Assembly (NCBI GenBank): GCA_015488755.1
Contig: WFNB01000032.1
Location: forward strand, 1 to 64,000
Reading direction: 5' to 3'
Source: Gammaproteobacteria bacterium
GTDB taxonomy: Bacteria; Pseudomonadota; Gammaproteobacteria; GRL18
Length of the DNA stretch: 64,000 nucleotides
This document shows, piece after piece, positions 9,707 through 19,513 of the stretch. How positions within the stretch are numbered: position 1 is the stretch's first letter; every line of letters begins with the position of its first letter. The notes beneath the pieces were generated by a model, which saw nothing but the letters and a program-made list of their open reading frames with translations, was not told where the DNA came from and made no database searches. The position numbers and the translations under genes are program-made.

Positions 9707-10399
9707 TTATTCTGGATGATTGTGGCTGAAAAATGCAAAACGTTCTACTAATGGATCAGCACATTGTGCCTCAGCAAAGCCTTTGGCTCTCAATTGACAC
9801 GCCTGACAATGACCACAAGGTGGCTGCGCACCATTATAGCAGGTATGCGTATAAGCCATAGCATCCATTGCGCCCAATTTATTGGCCATAGTAACGGTAT
9901 CAGCCTTAGATAAATTCATCAGAGGTGTGTGAATGGTGACAGTATATTCCATGCCTAGTCTCAGCGTTTGTTCCAGTGAGCTGAGCGTGTTTTCACGACA
10001 GTCAGGATAACCGCTATAGTCTGTTTGTGCGACCCCCGTAATTAAGTGCTCAATATTACGCTGATAGGCATAGGCGGCGGCAAAGGTAAGAAACACAAGA
10101 TTTCGTCCTGGCACAAAGGTATTGGGTAATTGTGTGTCTTGCTCTGAACTATCCACCACAGGCCGATCATCAACTAACGCATTACCACCGAGCACTTTAA
10201 AGGTGTCAATAGGTAATATGGCATGTCCAATAGCAGCAATTTCAGCCACTTTTTTAGCCGCCGTAATTTCCACCCGATGACGTTGCCCATAATCAAAAGT
10301 AAGACTGCTGACATTCTCATGACCAAATTCTTTTATTGCCCAGTACAAACAAGTCGTTGAATCCTGACCACCCGATAGTACAACCAACGCTTTACTCAT
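9707..10399 (-). CDS. queC: 7-cyano-7-deazaguanine synthase QueC
   Basis: MSKALVVLSGGQDSTTCLYWA; Zn site CYNGAQPPCGHCQACQLR; ATG at 10399 preferred. Confidence 0.94.
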   Translation of the reverse strand: MSKALVVLSGGQDSTTCLYWAIKEFGHENVSSLTFDYGQRHRVEITAAKKVAEIAAIGHAILPIDTFKVLGGNALVDDRPVVDSSEQDTQLPNTFVPGRNLVFLTFAAAYAYQRNIEHLITGVAQTDYSGYPDCRENTLSSLEQTLRLGMEYTVTIHTPLMNLSKADTVTMANKLGAMDAMAYTHTCYNGAQPPCGHCQACQLRAKGFAEAQCADPLVERFAFFSHNHPE

Positions 10400-10440
10400 A
10401 ATTTTCCTCAATGACTAGGTTTATATTTTAAAACCAGTAT

Positions 10441-10465
10441 ACTCTAGATAAGATGATCTTAAAAA
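10441..10465. repeat. Partial copy (D) of the dispersed intergenic repeat
   Basis: ACTCTAGATAAGATGATCTTAAAAA vs ACTTTGGATAAGATGATCTTGAAAA in the intact copy (22/25). Confidence 0.6.
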
Positions 10466-10474
10466 GATAAACCT

Positions 10475-11077
10475 ATGAACAATAATAAAATACAGCGTCA
10501 TAACGAACGCATGAAACGCCATAAAGAAATAGTCGATGACAAAATTGCTAAGGCAACCATTGAGCAAGGCGTGGTGATTGTTATTACCGGTAATGGCAAG
10601 GGTAAAACCACTTCAGCATTAGGTACGTTATTGCGCAGTTTAGGGCATGGTCATCACTGTGCTTTAGTGCAATTTATTAAAGGCCAATGGGCTTGTGGGG
10701 AAACACAGTTTTTTGCTCAGACTGACAATCTCAAAACATTTACCATGGATACAGGGTTTACTTGGAACACTCAGGATTTTGCCCAAGACAAACTCGCAGC
10801 ACAAACGATTTGGCGGGAGTGCCTACCTTTGTTTAGTGATCCCAATTGTCGCTTAATTGTGCTTGATGAAATAACCTATATGTTTAAATATAACTATTTG
10901 GCTATTAATGAGCTACTCAGTGCCTTAAAAAATCGCCCTAAGCAACAAAATATAATTATTACTGGCCGTGGTGCACCTAAAGAACTGCTCGAATTTGCTG
11001 ATACAGTGAGTGAAATAAAACCGCTAAAACATGCGTTTAATCAAGGCATTAAAGCGCAGGAAGGTATTGAGTGGTGA
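10475..11077 (+). CDS. btuR: Cob(I)yrinic acid a,c-diamide adenosyltransferase
   Basis: VVIVITGNGKGKTTSALGTLLRSLGHG P-loop, ALVQFIKGQW, RLIVLDEITY. Confidence 0.92.
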   Translation: MNNNKIQRHNERMKRHKEIVDDKIAKATIEQGVVIVITGNGKGKTTSALGTLLRSLGHGHHCALVQFIKGQWACGETQFFAQTDNLKTFTMDTGFTWNTQDFAQDKLAAQTIWRECLPLFSDPNCRLIVLDEITYMFKYNYLAINELLSALKNRPKQQNIIITGRGAPKELLEFADTVSEIKPLKHAFNQGIKAQEGIEW

Positions 11078-11144
11078 GACCTAAAGCGACCCTTAGTTTA
11101 TTTAGCTTGATAGTCAGCAAAAAATAGTATTGATAAGCAAGCAC

Positions 11145-12278
11145 CTAATTATCCAAGCGATCAACCTTTACATTTTGAGGATTAACAGGTGGCAGTTTTT
11201 TACCGCCGAATAGGCTTTCAAAGCGCCAACTCATAAAATTAGGACGAGAGAGGTAGTTTTTACTAACAATAAACTCTAAGACACTTTTTAAACGATATAT
11301 GTGTGCCACAGAATCAATACGAATGATCTCATTGCCTCGTTCATCAAAGGCAATAAGTGTTGGTGCATAAAATAAATTAAGCTGATCCGCCCATTGTTTT
11401 GCAGTGATACGTTGGCCATTGGGTGTGATGACTGGGGTGTCTGAATTCATATCTAATTGCACAATGTCAAACTGAGATAATAGTTTTTTAGTCTCTGCAA
11501 ACTCTAATGGTTTAGAGTGTAAGACATCACAGGCATGGCAATTTTGTTGTTCAAAAAAAACCAGTAAAGGATCTTTAGCAGGAAAATGGCTGCGATCTAA
11601 AGCAAAAGGCGGTGACATAAAGAAATCTTCATGGTTCATATCCGTCACTTCAAACTTAGGCGGTGGATTGGCACGTAACATATAATCTCGAAAGGATTCA
11701 TACTTATAATAATCATGGCCAACATATTCTATGGCGGCGCGAAATTTATAGGGAGGGTAAAAGCCACGCAACATGAGTGTCTGCTGAGCTTGAGTATTAT
11801 AAAAGATAAGCGTGGGGGTAAAATTAGCATTTTCACGAAGGGCATACTCACGTTCTGTCATGACTTGACCATCCGGTGTGGTAAGCTCATTACTGCCCCA
11901 AATGTTGATGGGGATGACATCGAAATTTTTTCGTGTATAAGTCTCAATATCTTTTTGGCCAAAATCCTTATCAATTAATGCCTGACAATAGGCACAATGT
12001 TTTTGCCCAAAATAAACAATAATACCTTTTTTCCCTGTATTTTTAGCTTCATTGATATCGTCTGGAAGCTCTAAAAAACTTTTTTTAAACCATTCAGGAT
12101 AAACAATTTCAGGAATAACCGGTTGATCATTAAAACCATTTTCCCAGTCCTCATCCCAATCATCACTTGCTTGCTCGGCAGCAAAACCAGAGAGGCTCAG
12201 TACTGACAAGAGCAGAAAGAAGACTGTCTTATAGCGCTTTTTGTCTACGATATGGTGCATTAGCTGTCGTGTGTTCAT
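11145..12278 (-). CDS. Secreted protein with two thioredoxin-like domains
   Basis: Signal peptide (FFLLLSVLSLSGFAAE); FGQKHCAYCQALID and FFEQQNCHACDVLHS redox motifs. Confidence 0.8.
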   Translation of the reverse strand: MNTRQLMHHIVDKKRYKTVFFLLLSVLSLSGFAAEQASDDWDEDWENGFNDQPVIPEIVYPEWFKKSFLELPDDINEAKNTGKKGIIVYFGQKHCAYCQALIDKDFGQKDIETYTRKNFDVIPINIWGSNELTTPDGQVMTEREYALRENANFTPTLIFYNTQAQQTLMLRGFYPPYKFRAAIEYVGHDYYKYESFRDYMLRANPPPKFEVTDMNHEDFFMSPPFALDRSHFPAKDPLLVFFEQQNCHACDVLHSKPLEFAETKKLLSQFDIVQLDMNSDTPVITPNGQRITAKQWADQLNLFYAPTLIAFDERGNEIIRIDSVAHIYRLKSVLEFIVSKNYLSRPNFMSWRFESLFGGKKLPPVNPQNVKVDRLDN

Positions 12279-12300
12279 TTAGATCAACTCTTGAATAACA

Positions 12301-12365
12301 AAAAATTGGCACCAATGATTTTAAAGTAATTTTTATGTTATTTAAAACCATTCATGCCAATTTTT
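12301..12365. repeat. 65-bp long inverted repeat (25-bp arms, 22/25 complementary, 15-bp loop)
   Basis: AAAAATTGGCACCAATGATTTTAAA - gtaatttttatgtta - TTTAAAACCATTCATGCCAATTTTT. Confidence 0.85.
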
Positions 12366-12530
12366 TTGGCTGTGGGCACTTATAAGTAAATATGGCCATT
12401 TGTTTAATATGATCATTATATACCCTTTATGTGACATACGGGTCTTTTTTATCTATGATTACAAGACCTAACTTAAGTAATCACTTAGTGTTAGCTTCTC
12501 TCATTAATTTAGTGGAATACTTAATCCTTT

Positions 12531-14546
12531 ATGGCTTTAACATCAACATTGCTGGCAAAAAAACAGGCGCATTACCTCTATCAGTCATTAAACCTAACGG
12601 TTGTCAGCCTGTTTCTGGCCGTTTCAATGGTGCTTTATTTATTATGGGATTTACCTAATACTCGAGAAATGGCTCTGTATTGGTATATTGCGAACTTATT
12701 GGTTTTAGCTCTACGTATGTTGATTGGCCGTTTTTATTGGTCTTCCAGCGCTAAAGATAATCCTTATAAATGGATTATCTTGTTTGCTGTTGCTGTGTGT
12801 CTCAATGGTACTATTTTATCTCTGATTATTTTTATTGTGCCAAGTGATCACAGCTTTTATTATACTTATATCTTATTGTTATTAGGCACAATAGCCATTG
12901 CCTCGATTGCCTCATTGGGTATTATTAAGCGGGTATTTTTTACTTACCTTGGTTTTTTGGCCACCCCCTTAATGATATTTTTTATCACCAATAATAATGA
13001 ACTGCATACGTTTCATATATATGGCTACCTTGTTATCTTTCTATTCACCAGTAGCGCCGTAGTACGTATTAATAAAAGCTTAATATCTGCCTTTACCATG
13101 GAGATTGAAAATAAAATCTTAAGAAAAAAACTGACCAAGGAAACCAGTTCACGTTTACATGCAGAGGATGAAATGCGCAATAAAGCACAAGAACTGCAAG
13201 TGCTTAATGAAACCTTAGAAACAAAAGTAAAAGAAAAAACGGTAGAACTTGAGAATCTCGCCTTTTACGATACCTTAACCCAACTACCAAATCGCCATCA
13301 TTTTTATGATTATCTGGAACGGACCTTAAAACGAAATAAACTCAATCAAGATCCCTTTGCCTTATTTTTTATTGATTTAGATGAATTTAAAACTGTTAAT
13401 GACACTTTAGGACATGACTTTGGTGATATTTTATTAACTCAGGTTGCTCAGCGTTTACGTAACATAATGCGTGTGGACGACTTTGTTGCTCGTATCAGTG
13501 GTGATGAGTTTATTATTGTTGTTAAAAAAGTATTGCACCGAAGCAAGTTTATGCAAATTGCTGATAATATTGTTAAAAAAATATCAGAGCCCTATTTGCT
13601 TATTGATACTCAAACCTTTATTAGCTGTAGCTTGGGTATTGTGCTTTATCCTGAAGACGGTGATAACACCAATACCTTAATTAAACATTCTGATTTAGCC
13701 ATGTATTATGCCAAAGAAAATGGTAAAAATTCTTTTTGCTTTTTTAATACTGACCTATATGAGAAAAAAGCCCAGAAATTCATTTTAAAAAATGCCTTAC
13801 AAACCGCCATTCAAAATAATGAATTATCTCTTGTGTATCAACCTAAGGTAAGTTGTGAGGATGCCTCCATATCCAGCATGGAGGTATTGCTTCGCTGGAA
13901 TAGTCCACAATTTGGCTTTGTGCCACCGGATGAGTTTATTGCTCTGGCAGAAGAGTCCAATCAGATTTTAGAACTAGAAGAATTTGTCCTGATAACAGCA
14001 CTCACGCAGGTGAAACAGTGGAATAACAACCTGCATAAAAATCTTTGTGTCGCAGTGAATATCTCCGGCATTCACTTTATGCAAAAAAACTTTGTGCCAC
14101 AAATAGAGGACATTCTTTCTAAACTGGAATTTAATCCTCAAAATTTAGAGTTAGAACTTACCGAATCAGCCTTAATGAGTGATAGTTGGGAAAGCATTGA
14201 AAAACTAGCACGTTTAAAGTCAAAGGGAGTAAAACTCAGTATTGATGATTTTGGTACAGGGTATTCCTCTTTAAGTTATTTGAAACAATTACCCATTGAT
14301 AACCTGAAAATTGATAAAAGCTTTATTGATTGCATTCCAGATGATAAAAATAATACTGCTATTACCAAGGTGATCATTGATCTGGCTCACCAGTTTAATC
14401 TGCAAACCATTGCCGAAGGTGTTGAGCACAAATATCAGTGTGATTTTCTACAAGCAGCAGGTTGTCACTTTATTCAAGGTTATTATTATCATAAGCCCCT
14501 GAGCATTGAAGCATTTGAAAAACTCATAGGAGCCGATCAGCCGTAG
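12531..14546 (+). CDS. Membrane-associated GGDEF-EAL protein
   Basis: N-terminal TM helices; SGDEF in place of GGDEF; EAL-type motifs EVLLRW, NISGIHF, DDFGTGYSSL, LKIDKSFI, AEGVEH, QGYYYHKP. Confidence 0.93.
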   Translation: MALTSTLLAKKQAHYLYQSLNLTVVSLFLAVSMVLYLLWDLPNTREMALYWYIANLLVLALRMLIGRFYWSSSAKDNPYKWIILFAVAVCLNGTILSLIIFIVPSDHSFYYTYILLLLGTIAIASIASLGIIKRVFFTYLGFLATPLMIFFITNNNELHTFHIYGYLVIFLFTSSAVVRINKSLISAFTMEIENKILRKKLTKETSSRLHAEDEMRNKAQELQVLNETLETKVKEKTVELENLAFYDTLTQLPNRHHFYDYLERTLKRNKLNQDPFALFFIDLDEFKTVNDTLGHDFGDILLTQVAQRLRNIMRVDDFVARISGDEFIIVVKKVLHRSKFMQIADNIVKKISEPYLLIDTQTFISCSLGIVLYPEDGDNTNTLIKHSDLAMYYAKENGKNSFCFFNTDLYEKKAQKFILKNALQTAIQNNELSLVYQPKVSCEDASISSMEVLLRWNSPQFGFVPPDEFIALAEESNQILELEEFVLITALTQVKQWNNNLHKNLCVAVNISGIHFMQKNFVPQIEDILSKLEFNPQNLELELTESALMSDSWESIEKLARLKSKGVKLSIDDFGTGYSSLSYLKQLPIDNLKIDKSFIDCIPDDKNNTAITKVIIDLAHQFNLQTIAEGVEHKYQCDFLQAAGCHFIQGYYYHKPLSIEAFEKLIGADQP

Positions 14547-14608
14547 CAAAATTCTGGCATATAAAATGCTTCTCTTAAAGAATAGAAAATATAAAAAGAG
14601 AGTATTCT

Positions 14609-15889
14609 ATGACACTGCAAATTACTGATAAGGCCATGGTAAACAGCCACAATTCTCATAGTATAAAACCACCCATGCAAAGTGATTTTGCCAAAGACTT
14701 TACTTTTCAGCAGCTCATAAGTCAAAAATCAGACACAATAACGATAACCACAAAAACAATAGCCACCAGCAGACCATCTGATAATTTACTATCACTGGGT
14801 ACTCTCTCAGGAGCAAATAAAAATGTTGCCCAACTATTACTCGCAAACCCTGCGCTTAAGGCAAAAACTTGGTCCATTATCCATAATCCCATTAATCAGA
14901 CTAAGGCTTTTCATAAGATCCCCTCAGGTCAGGAAATTTATTTTAATACGCAGACTCAAGAGATCTCTTGGCCTAAAAATAGGCTTCATTCACCCAAGCA
15001 GCAATATAAACAAGTCTCTAGTCAACAAGACTCTGTTTCTAGAGCAATTGCGACACCAATATCAGCTGCACCACAAAAAAAAGTGCTGGGTCAGCTCACA
15101 TCACATCAGTCAACCGTATTAAGTCTCTTGGCACAGCAAGATGAGTTTCGTTTACAACGTTGGAGCATTATCCATTCAGCTTTAAATAAAAATAAAGCAT
15201 TTACCCAAATACCCAAAGGAGCCACTGTTTTTATTGATACACAAAGCAAAGAAATTTCATGGCAGAGCCCTGATAAACAAATGACACAGCCTATCTCTGA
15301 TAATAATACGTTATTGGCAAGGAAACTCGATGATGCCGTAAAGCCTTTTATGGGCACAGACTACAAAAAAATGGATTGTTATACCTTGGTTGTTAATGGT
15401 TTGGAAAATATGGGGGTTCATTACCGAGGCGAAGGCAGTTTAAGTCGGCAACTACTGCAAATGGCTCAAACAGAAGGAAAAGTGAACAATGCTTATTTTA
15501 CTGGGGAAGGGATTACTCAAGCAATGGGAGAGAAAGTCTATGCTCATTCAATTACTAAGGTACAAAATATCGAACAACAAAGTCAGGCCATTTTTAAAGA
15601 CATGCAGGCCTTGATAAAAGCGGGGGATATTTTATCTTTTTCACTAGAAAGCAAGGGGCATACAGGGATCATTTCTCAAAATCAACAGCAATGGACCTAT
15701 ATTAATTCGGGACGCTTAGATCACTCCATTAATGACAACGCTCCCAAACAAGGTGTTGGCGAGGAAGTCTTAGTAAAAGAAATTACCAATTGGCTTAAAC
15801 GAGCTAAACGATACCATGAGTCATTGCAAATTACCGTGGGGCGATTAGATAGTCAAAAATTCTCCAGACTGGATGTCGTCAGTTTATAA
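14609..15889 (+). CDS. Protein with duplicated ~59-aa module and C-terminal NlpC/P60-like (C...H) domain
   Basis: Repeats WSIIHNPINQTKAFHKIPSGQEIYFNTQTQEISW and WSIIHSALNKNKAFTQIPKGATVFIDTQSKEISW; YKKMDCYTLVVNGLENMG ... KGHTGIISQNQQQWTYINSG. Confidence 0.65.
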   Translation: MTLQITDKAMVNSHNSHSIKPPMQSDFAKDFTFQQLISQKSDTITITTKTIATSRPSDNLLSLGTLSGANKNVAQLLLANPALKAKTWSIIHNPINQTKAFHKIPSGQEIYFNTQTQEISWPKNRLHSPKQQYKQVSSQQDSVSRAIATPISAAPQKKVLGQLTSHQSTVLSLLAQQDEFRLQRWSIIHSALNKNKAFTQIPKGATVFIDTQSKEISWQSPDKQMTQPISDNNTLLARKLDDAVKPFMGTDYKKMDCYTLVVNGLENMGVHYRGEGSLSRQLLQMAQTEGKVNNAYFTGEGITQAMGEKVYAHSITKVQNIEQQSQAIFKDMQALIKAGDILSFSLESKGHTGIISQNQQQWTYINSGRLDHSINDNAPKQGVGEEVLVKEITNWLKRAKRYHESLQITVGRLDSQKFSRLDVVSL

Positions 15890-15912
15890 TCTGACGGCAA
15901 GTTATTTAAGAT

Positions 15913-15932
15913 ACCTGAACTCTGGATAAGAT
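15913..15932. repeat. Partial copy (B) of the dispersed intergenic repeat
   Basis: ACCTGAACTCTGGATAAGAT vs ACCTGAACTTTGGATAAGAT (19/20). Confidence 0.65.
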
Positions 15933-16006
15933 AATATTTTTTCCTACAAGTAAAGTGAATGATTTATAATGCTTGCAATTATCGGTCTTTAACTTGGGGA
16001 AACGGC

Positions 16007-17902
16007 GTGTTTTATAGTGATCAGTTTGATGTCATTGTTATTGGTGGTGGTCATGCCGGTACAGAGGCTGCTATGGCAGCCAGCCGGATGGGTGTTAGCA
16101 CCTTACTGATCTCACATAATATAGAAACTCTGGGGCAAATGTCTTGCAACCCAGCTATTGGTGGCATTGGTAAAGGACACTTGGTAAAAGAAATTGATGC
16201 TCTGGGTGGGTTAATGGCCAAAGCAACCGATCAGGGAGGCATCCAGTTCCGCCGTCTTAATGCCTCTAAAGGCCCCGCAGTGCGAGCCACTCGTGCTCAG
16301 GCTGATAGGGTACTATACAAGGCTGCTATACGTTATGCGTTAGAAAACCAAGAAAATCTAAAGCTTTTTCAGCAGGCAGTGACCGATCTCATTATAGAAA
16401 ATGAGCAGGTTGTTGGTGTTGAGACAGAGATGGGGCTAAAATTTCGAGCCAAAACCGTGGTGCTTACTACAGGCACATTTTTAGGTGGTTTAATTCATAT
16501 TGGTTTAGAACATTATCAGGGGGGGCGAGCTGGTGATCCCCCTGCTAACCAACTATCACAACGCTTGCGGGAACTCCCTTTTCGTGTGGATCGCTTAAAA
16601 ACAGGAACCCCCCCACGGCTGGACGGACGTAGTATTAATTTTTCGGTACTTGAAGAACAACCCGGTGACAGCCCCATTCCCACTTTTTCTTTTTTAGGTA
16701 AGGCCAGCGATCACCCACCACAGATCAGTTGTTATATCACCCATACTAATGAAAAAACTCATGAAATTATTCGTACGGGTTTTTCTCGCTCACCGATGTT
16801 TACTGGGGTCATTGAAGGGGTGGGACCTCGATACTGCCCTTCTATTGAAGATAAAATTAATCGCTTTGCCGATAAAACATCGCACCAAATTTTTGTTGAG
16901 CCAGAAGGCTTACAGACTCATGAAGTGTATCCCAATGGCATTTCTACCAGCTTACCTTTTGACATTCAACTGGCTTTTATTCGTTCCATGAAAGGTTTTG
17001 AAAATGCTGACATTGTACGCCCCGGTTATGCCATTGAATATGACTTTTTTGATCCCAGAGATTTAAACGCATCATTAGAAACCCAATTTATTCACGGCTT
17101 GTTTTTTGCCGGACAAATTAATGGTACCACTGGTTACGAAGAGGCCGCCGCACAGGGTCTTATTGCCGGTGCTAATGCCGCCTTGCGAGTGCAGGAAAAA
17201 GAGGCTTGGTCACCGAGACGTGATGAAGCATACATTGGTGTCATGATTGATGATCTGATCACTCAAGGGACATCCGAGCCCTATCGTATGTTCACCTCAC
17301 GAGCAGAATATCGGCTGATACTAAGAGAAGATAATGCTGATTTTCGTTTAACAGAAAAAGGCTATGAGCTAGGGTTGGTAGATGAGCAACGCTGGCGGAT
17401 CTTTAGTGATAAAAAAGCACAGGTAGAAACTGAATTAGCACGTTTAAAAAGCACTCGTATTGGCCCTAATGCCCTAAGCAAAGAAGAAGCCATTCGAGTG
17501 TTAAGCGTTCCCTTAAGCAAAGATTCCAGCTTATATGATTTATTGAGAAGGCCAGAAGTAAGTTATGACTCACTAACAAGCTTGAGCATTGCAGGTAATA
17601 AGCTTGCTGATCCCATTGCCGCTGAGCAAGTCGAAATTCAGAGCAAATATTCGGGCTATATTAAACGCCAACTCGAAGAAATTGATAAACATAAACGCTA
17701 TGAAAATAAGTCTATTCCAGACGATTTTGACTATTTGTCAATCAAAGCCTTATCGTCCGAGGTTCGGGAAAAACTACAACAGGCAAAACCACAGACGATT
17801 GGTCAGGCTGGTCGAATAGCGGGTGTTACACCTGCGGCAATCTCTTTACTTTTGGTGTTTCTAAAAACTTATAAGGCAAATACAAGGCCTGAGGTTAACT
17901 AA
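16007..17902 (+). CDS. mnmG: tRNA uridine-5-carboxymethylaminomethyl(34) synthesis enzyme MnmG
   Basis: Probable GTG start 16007 after GGGGA: (M)[31 protein letters not shown]-track ATG is at 15959. Confidence 0.93.
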   Translation: MFYSDQFDVIVIGGGHAGTEAAMAASRMGVSTLLISHNIETLGQMSCNPAIGGIGKGHLVKEIDALGGLMAKATDQGGIQFRRLNASKGPAVRATRAQADRVLYKAAIRYALENQENLKLFQQAVTDLIIENEQVVGVETEMGLKFRAKTVVLTTGTFLGGLIHIGLEHYQGGRAGDPPANQLSQRLRELPFRVDRLKTGTPPRLDGRSINFSVLEEQPGDSPIPTFSFLGKASDHPPQISCYITHTNEKTHEIIRTGFSRSPMFTGVIEGVGPRYCPSIEDKINRFADKTSHQIFVEPEGLQTHEVYPNGISTSLPFDIQLAFIRSMKGFENADIVRPGYAIEYDFFDPRDLNASLETQFIHGLFFAGQINGTTGYEEAAAQGLIAGANAALRVQEKEAWSPRRDEAYIGVMIDDLITQGTSEPYRMFTSRAEYRLILREDNADFRLTEKGYELGLVDEQRWRIFSDKKAQVETELARLKSTRIGPNALSKEEAIRVLSVPLSKDSSLYDLLRRPEVSYDSLTSLSIAGNKLADPIAAEQVEIQSKYSGYIKRQLEEIDKHKRYENKSIPDDFDYLSIKALSSEVREKLQQAKPQTIGQAGRIAGVTPAAISLLLVFLKTYKANTRPEVN

Positions 17903-17904
17903 TC

Positions 17905-18561
17905 ATGCCACACGATTTAACACCTTATTTGCTATCTGGTTTAGCCAAGCAAAACCTAGACTTGCAAACACATGAGCAACAACAGCTTATGCAGTTTATT
18001 ACCTTGCTCAGCAAATGGAATAAGGTTTACAACCTAACCTCAATTAGCAATCCAAAAGACATGATCACTCGACATTTATTAGATTCATTAGTGATGTTGA
18101 CATTTTTTAACAATGACACCGATCAACAAAGCATAAAAGAAGTATTGGATGTCGGCACAGGTGGCGGTATTCCCGGTATTCCTTTAGCAATTTGTCTGCC
18201 GGATATCCACTTTGTATTGCTCGATGCTCGGAGTAAAAAAATACGCTTTATACAAACTGCTATTGCACAATTAGGTTTAAAAAATGTTACCGCTGTGCAT
18301 TCACGGGTAGAAGACTACCATTGCGATCAGCAAGCACAATTTGATCGAATTATCTCAAGAGCCTTTGCTTCTTTAGAAGATATGTTGCTATTTTGCCAGC
18401 ACTTATGCAAAAAACAGGGTAAGTTTTTTGCTATGAAAGGGCAAATTCCCGAAGAAGAGATTGCACAACTGCCAGAAGGCTTTAGAATAGAAGCAATCAA
18501 TGAATTATCCGTAGCAGGCTTAAATGCTCAGAGGCATCTGCTGCAAATTACATTTTCATAA
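17905..18561 (+). CDS. rsmG: 16S rRNA (guanine(527)-N(7))-methyltransferase RsmG
   Basis: WNKVYNLTSI...HLLDSLV...VLDVGTGGGIPGIPLAI. Confidence 0.93.
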   Translation: MPHDLTPYLLSGLAKQNLDLQTHEQQQLMQFITLLSKWNKVYNLTSISNPKDMITRHLLDSLVMLTFFNNDTDQQSIKEVLDVGTGGGIPGIPLAICLPDIHFVLLDARSKKIRFIQTAIAQLGLKNVTAVHSRVEDYHCDQQAQFDRIISRAFASLEDMLLFCQHLCKKQGKFFAMKGQIPEEEIAQLPEGFRIEAINELSVAGLNAQRHLLQITFS

Positions 18562-18565
18562 TACC

Positions 18566-18629
18566 GAACCTAAAACATTAACACTTGCTTAGGCAATAGC
18601 CATTGCCCAAACAAAATTAATTTAGGTTC
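18566..18629. other. Nested inverted repeat in the rsmG-parA spacer
   Basis: Outer arms GAACCTAAA/TTTAGGTTC (9/9) and inner hairpin GGCAAT-agcc-ATTGCC (18592-18607). Confidence 0.6.
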
Positions 18630-18650
18630 AATAGAGAGGAATGCAACGTT

Positions 18651-19451
18651 ATGGCAAAAATTATCGCCATATCCAATCAAAAAGGGGGCGTGGGTAAAAC
18701 TACCACCAGCATTAATTTAGCGGCTTCACTCGCAGCTACACGGCGCCGAGTCCTGCTTGTGGATATGGATCCACAAGGCAATGCAACCACGGGTAGCGGT
18801 ATTGATAAAAATGCTGTGGAATTTTGCGGTTATGATCTACTGATCGCTAGAACCTCTGTGGCAGAAGTTGCTATTCATGTAAAAGAAGCTGGCTATGATC
18901 TGATCCCCGGCAATGGTGACTTAACTGCGGCAGAAGTTGAGTTGATGAACAAGTTTGATCGTGAACGGCAATTAAGCTATCGCTTTAAAGAAGTCGCTGA
19001 TAGCTATGACTTTATTATTATTGATTGTCCTCCTTCACTGAACATGCTGACCGTTAATGCCATGGTTGCTGCTGACAGTATTATGATCCCCATGCAATGT
19101 GAATACTATGCCTTAGAAGGTTTATCTGCTCTAAATGACACCATTAATAGCATTCAAGAAACTCTCAACCCAAAGCTTGAGATTGAAGGTATTTTAAGAA
19201 CCATGTTTGACCCCCGTAACCGTCTGGCAATTGAAGTATCACGACAATTATTAGAGCATTTTAATGACAAGGTCTATCGCACCATCATTCCTAGAAATGT
19301 ACGTCTTGCTGAAGCACCCAGTCATGGTATGCCAGTGATCACTTATGACCGTTCATCCAAAGGTGCTCGTGCTTATCTTGCCCTAGCCGGTGAAATATTA
19401 CGCCGTGATGAAGACAATGAAAAAAGTGCACCACAGGCAAAAAGCGCCTAA
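18651..19451 (+). CDS. parA: Chromosome partitioning ATPase ParA (Soj)
   Basis: MAKIIAISNQKGGVGKTTTSINLAASLA...LLVDMDPQGNATTGSG. Confidence 0.94.
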   Translation: MAKIIAISNQKGGVGKTTTSINLAASLAATRRRVLLVDMDPQGNATTGSGIDKNAVEFCGYDLLIARTSVAEVAIHVKEAGYDLIPGNGDLTAAEVELMNKFDRERQLSYRFKEVADSYDFIIIDCPPSLNMLTVNAMVAADSIMIPMQCEYYALEGLSALNDTINSIQETLNPKLEIEGILRTMFDPRNRLAIEVSRQLLEHFNDKVYRTIIPRNVRLAEAPSHGMPVITYDRSSKGARAYLALAGEILRRDEDNEKSAPQAKSA

Positions 19452-19513
19452 ATATTGGTTAAAAAACGCTCTTTTAGAAAAATAATAAGTATTAGTAAAA
19501 AAGGAATAGGATT

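Noticed and set aside
12431-12658. 75-aa ORF overlapping the GGDEF-EAL start
   Set aside because: Out of frame with the clear GGDEF-EAL ORF and no plausible domain; spurious.
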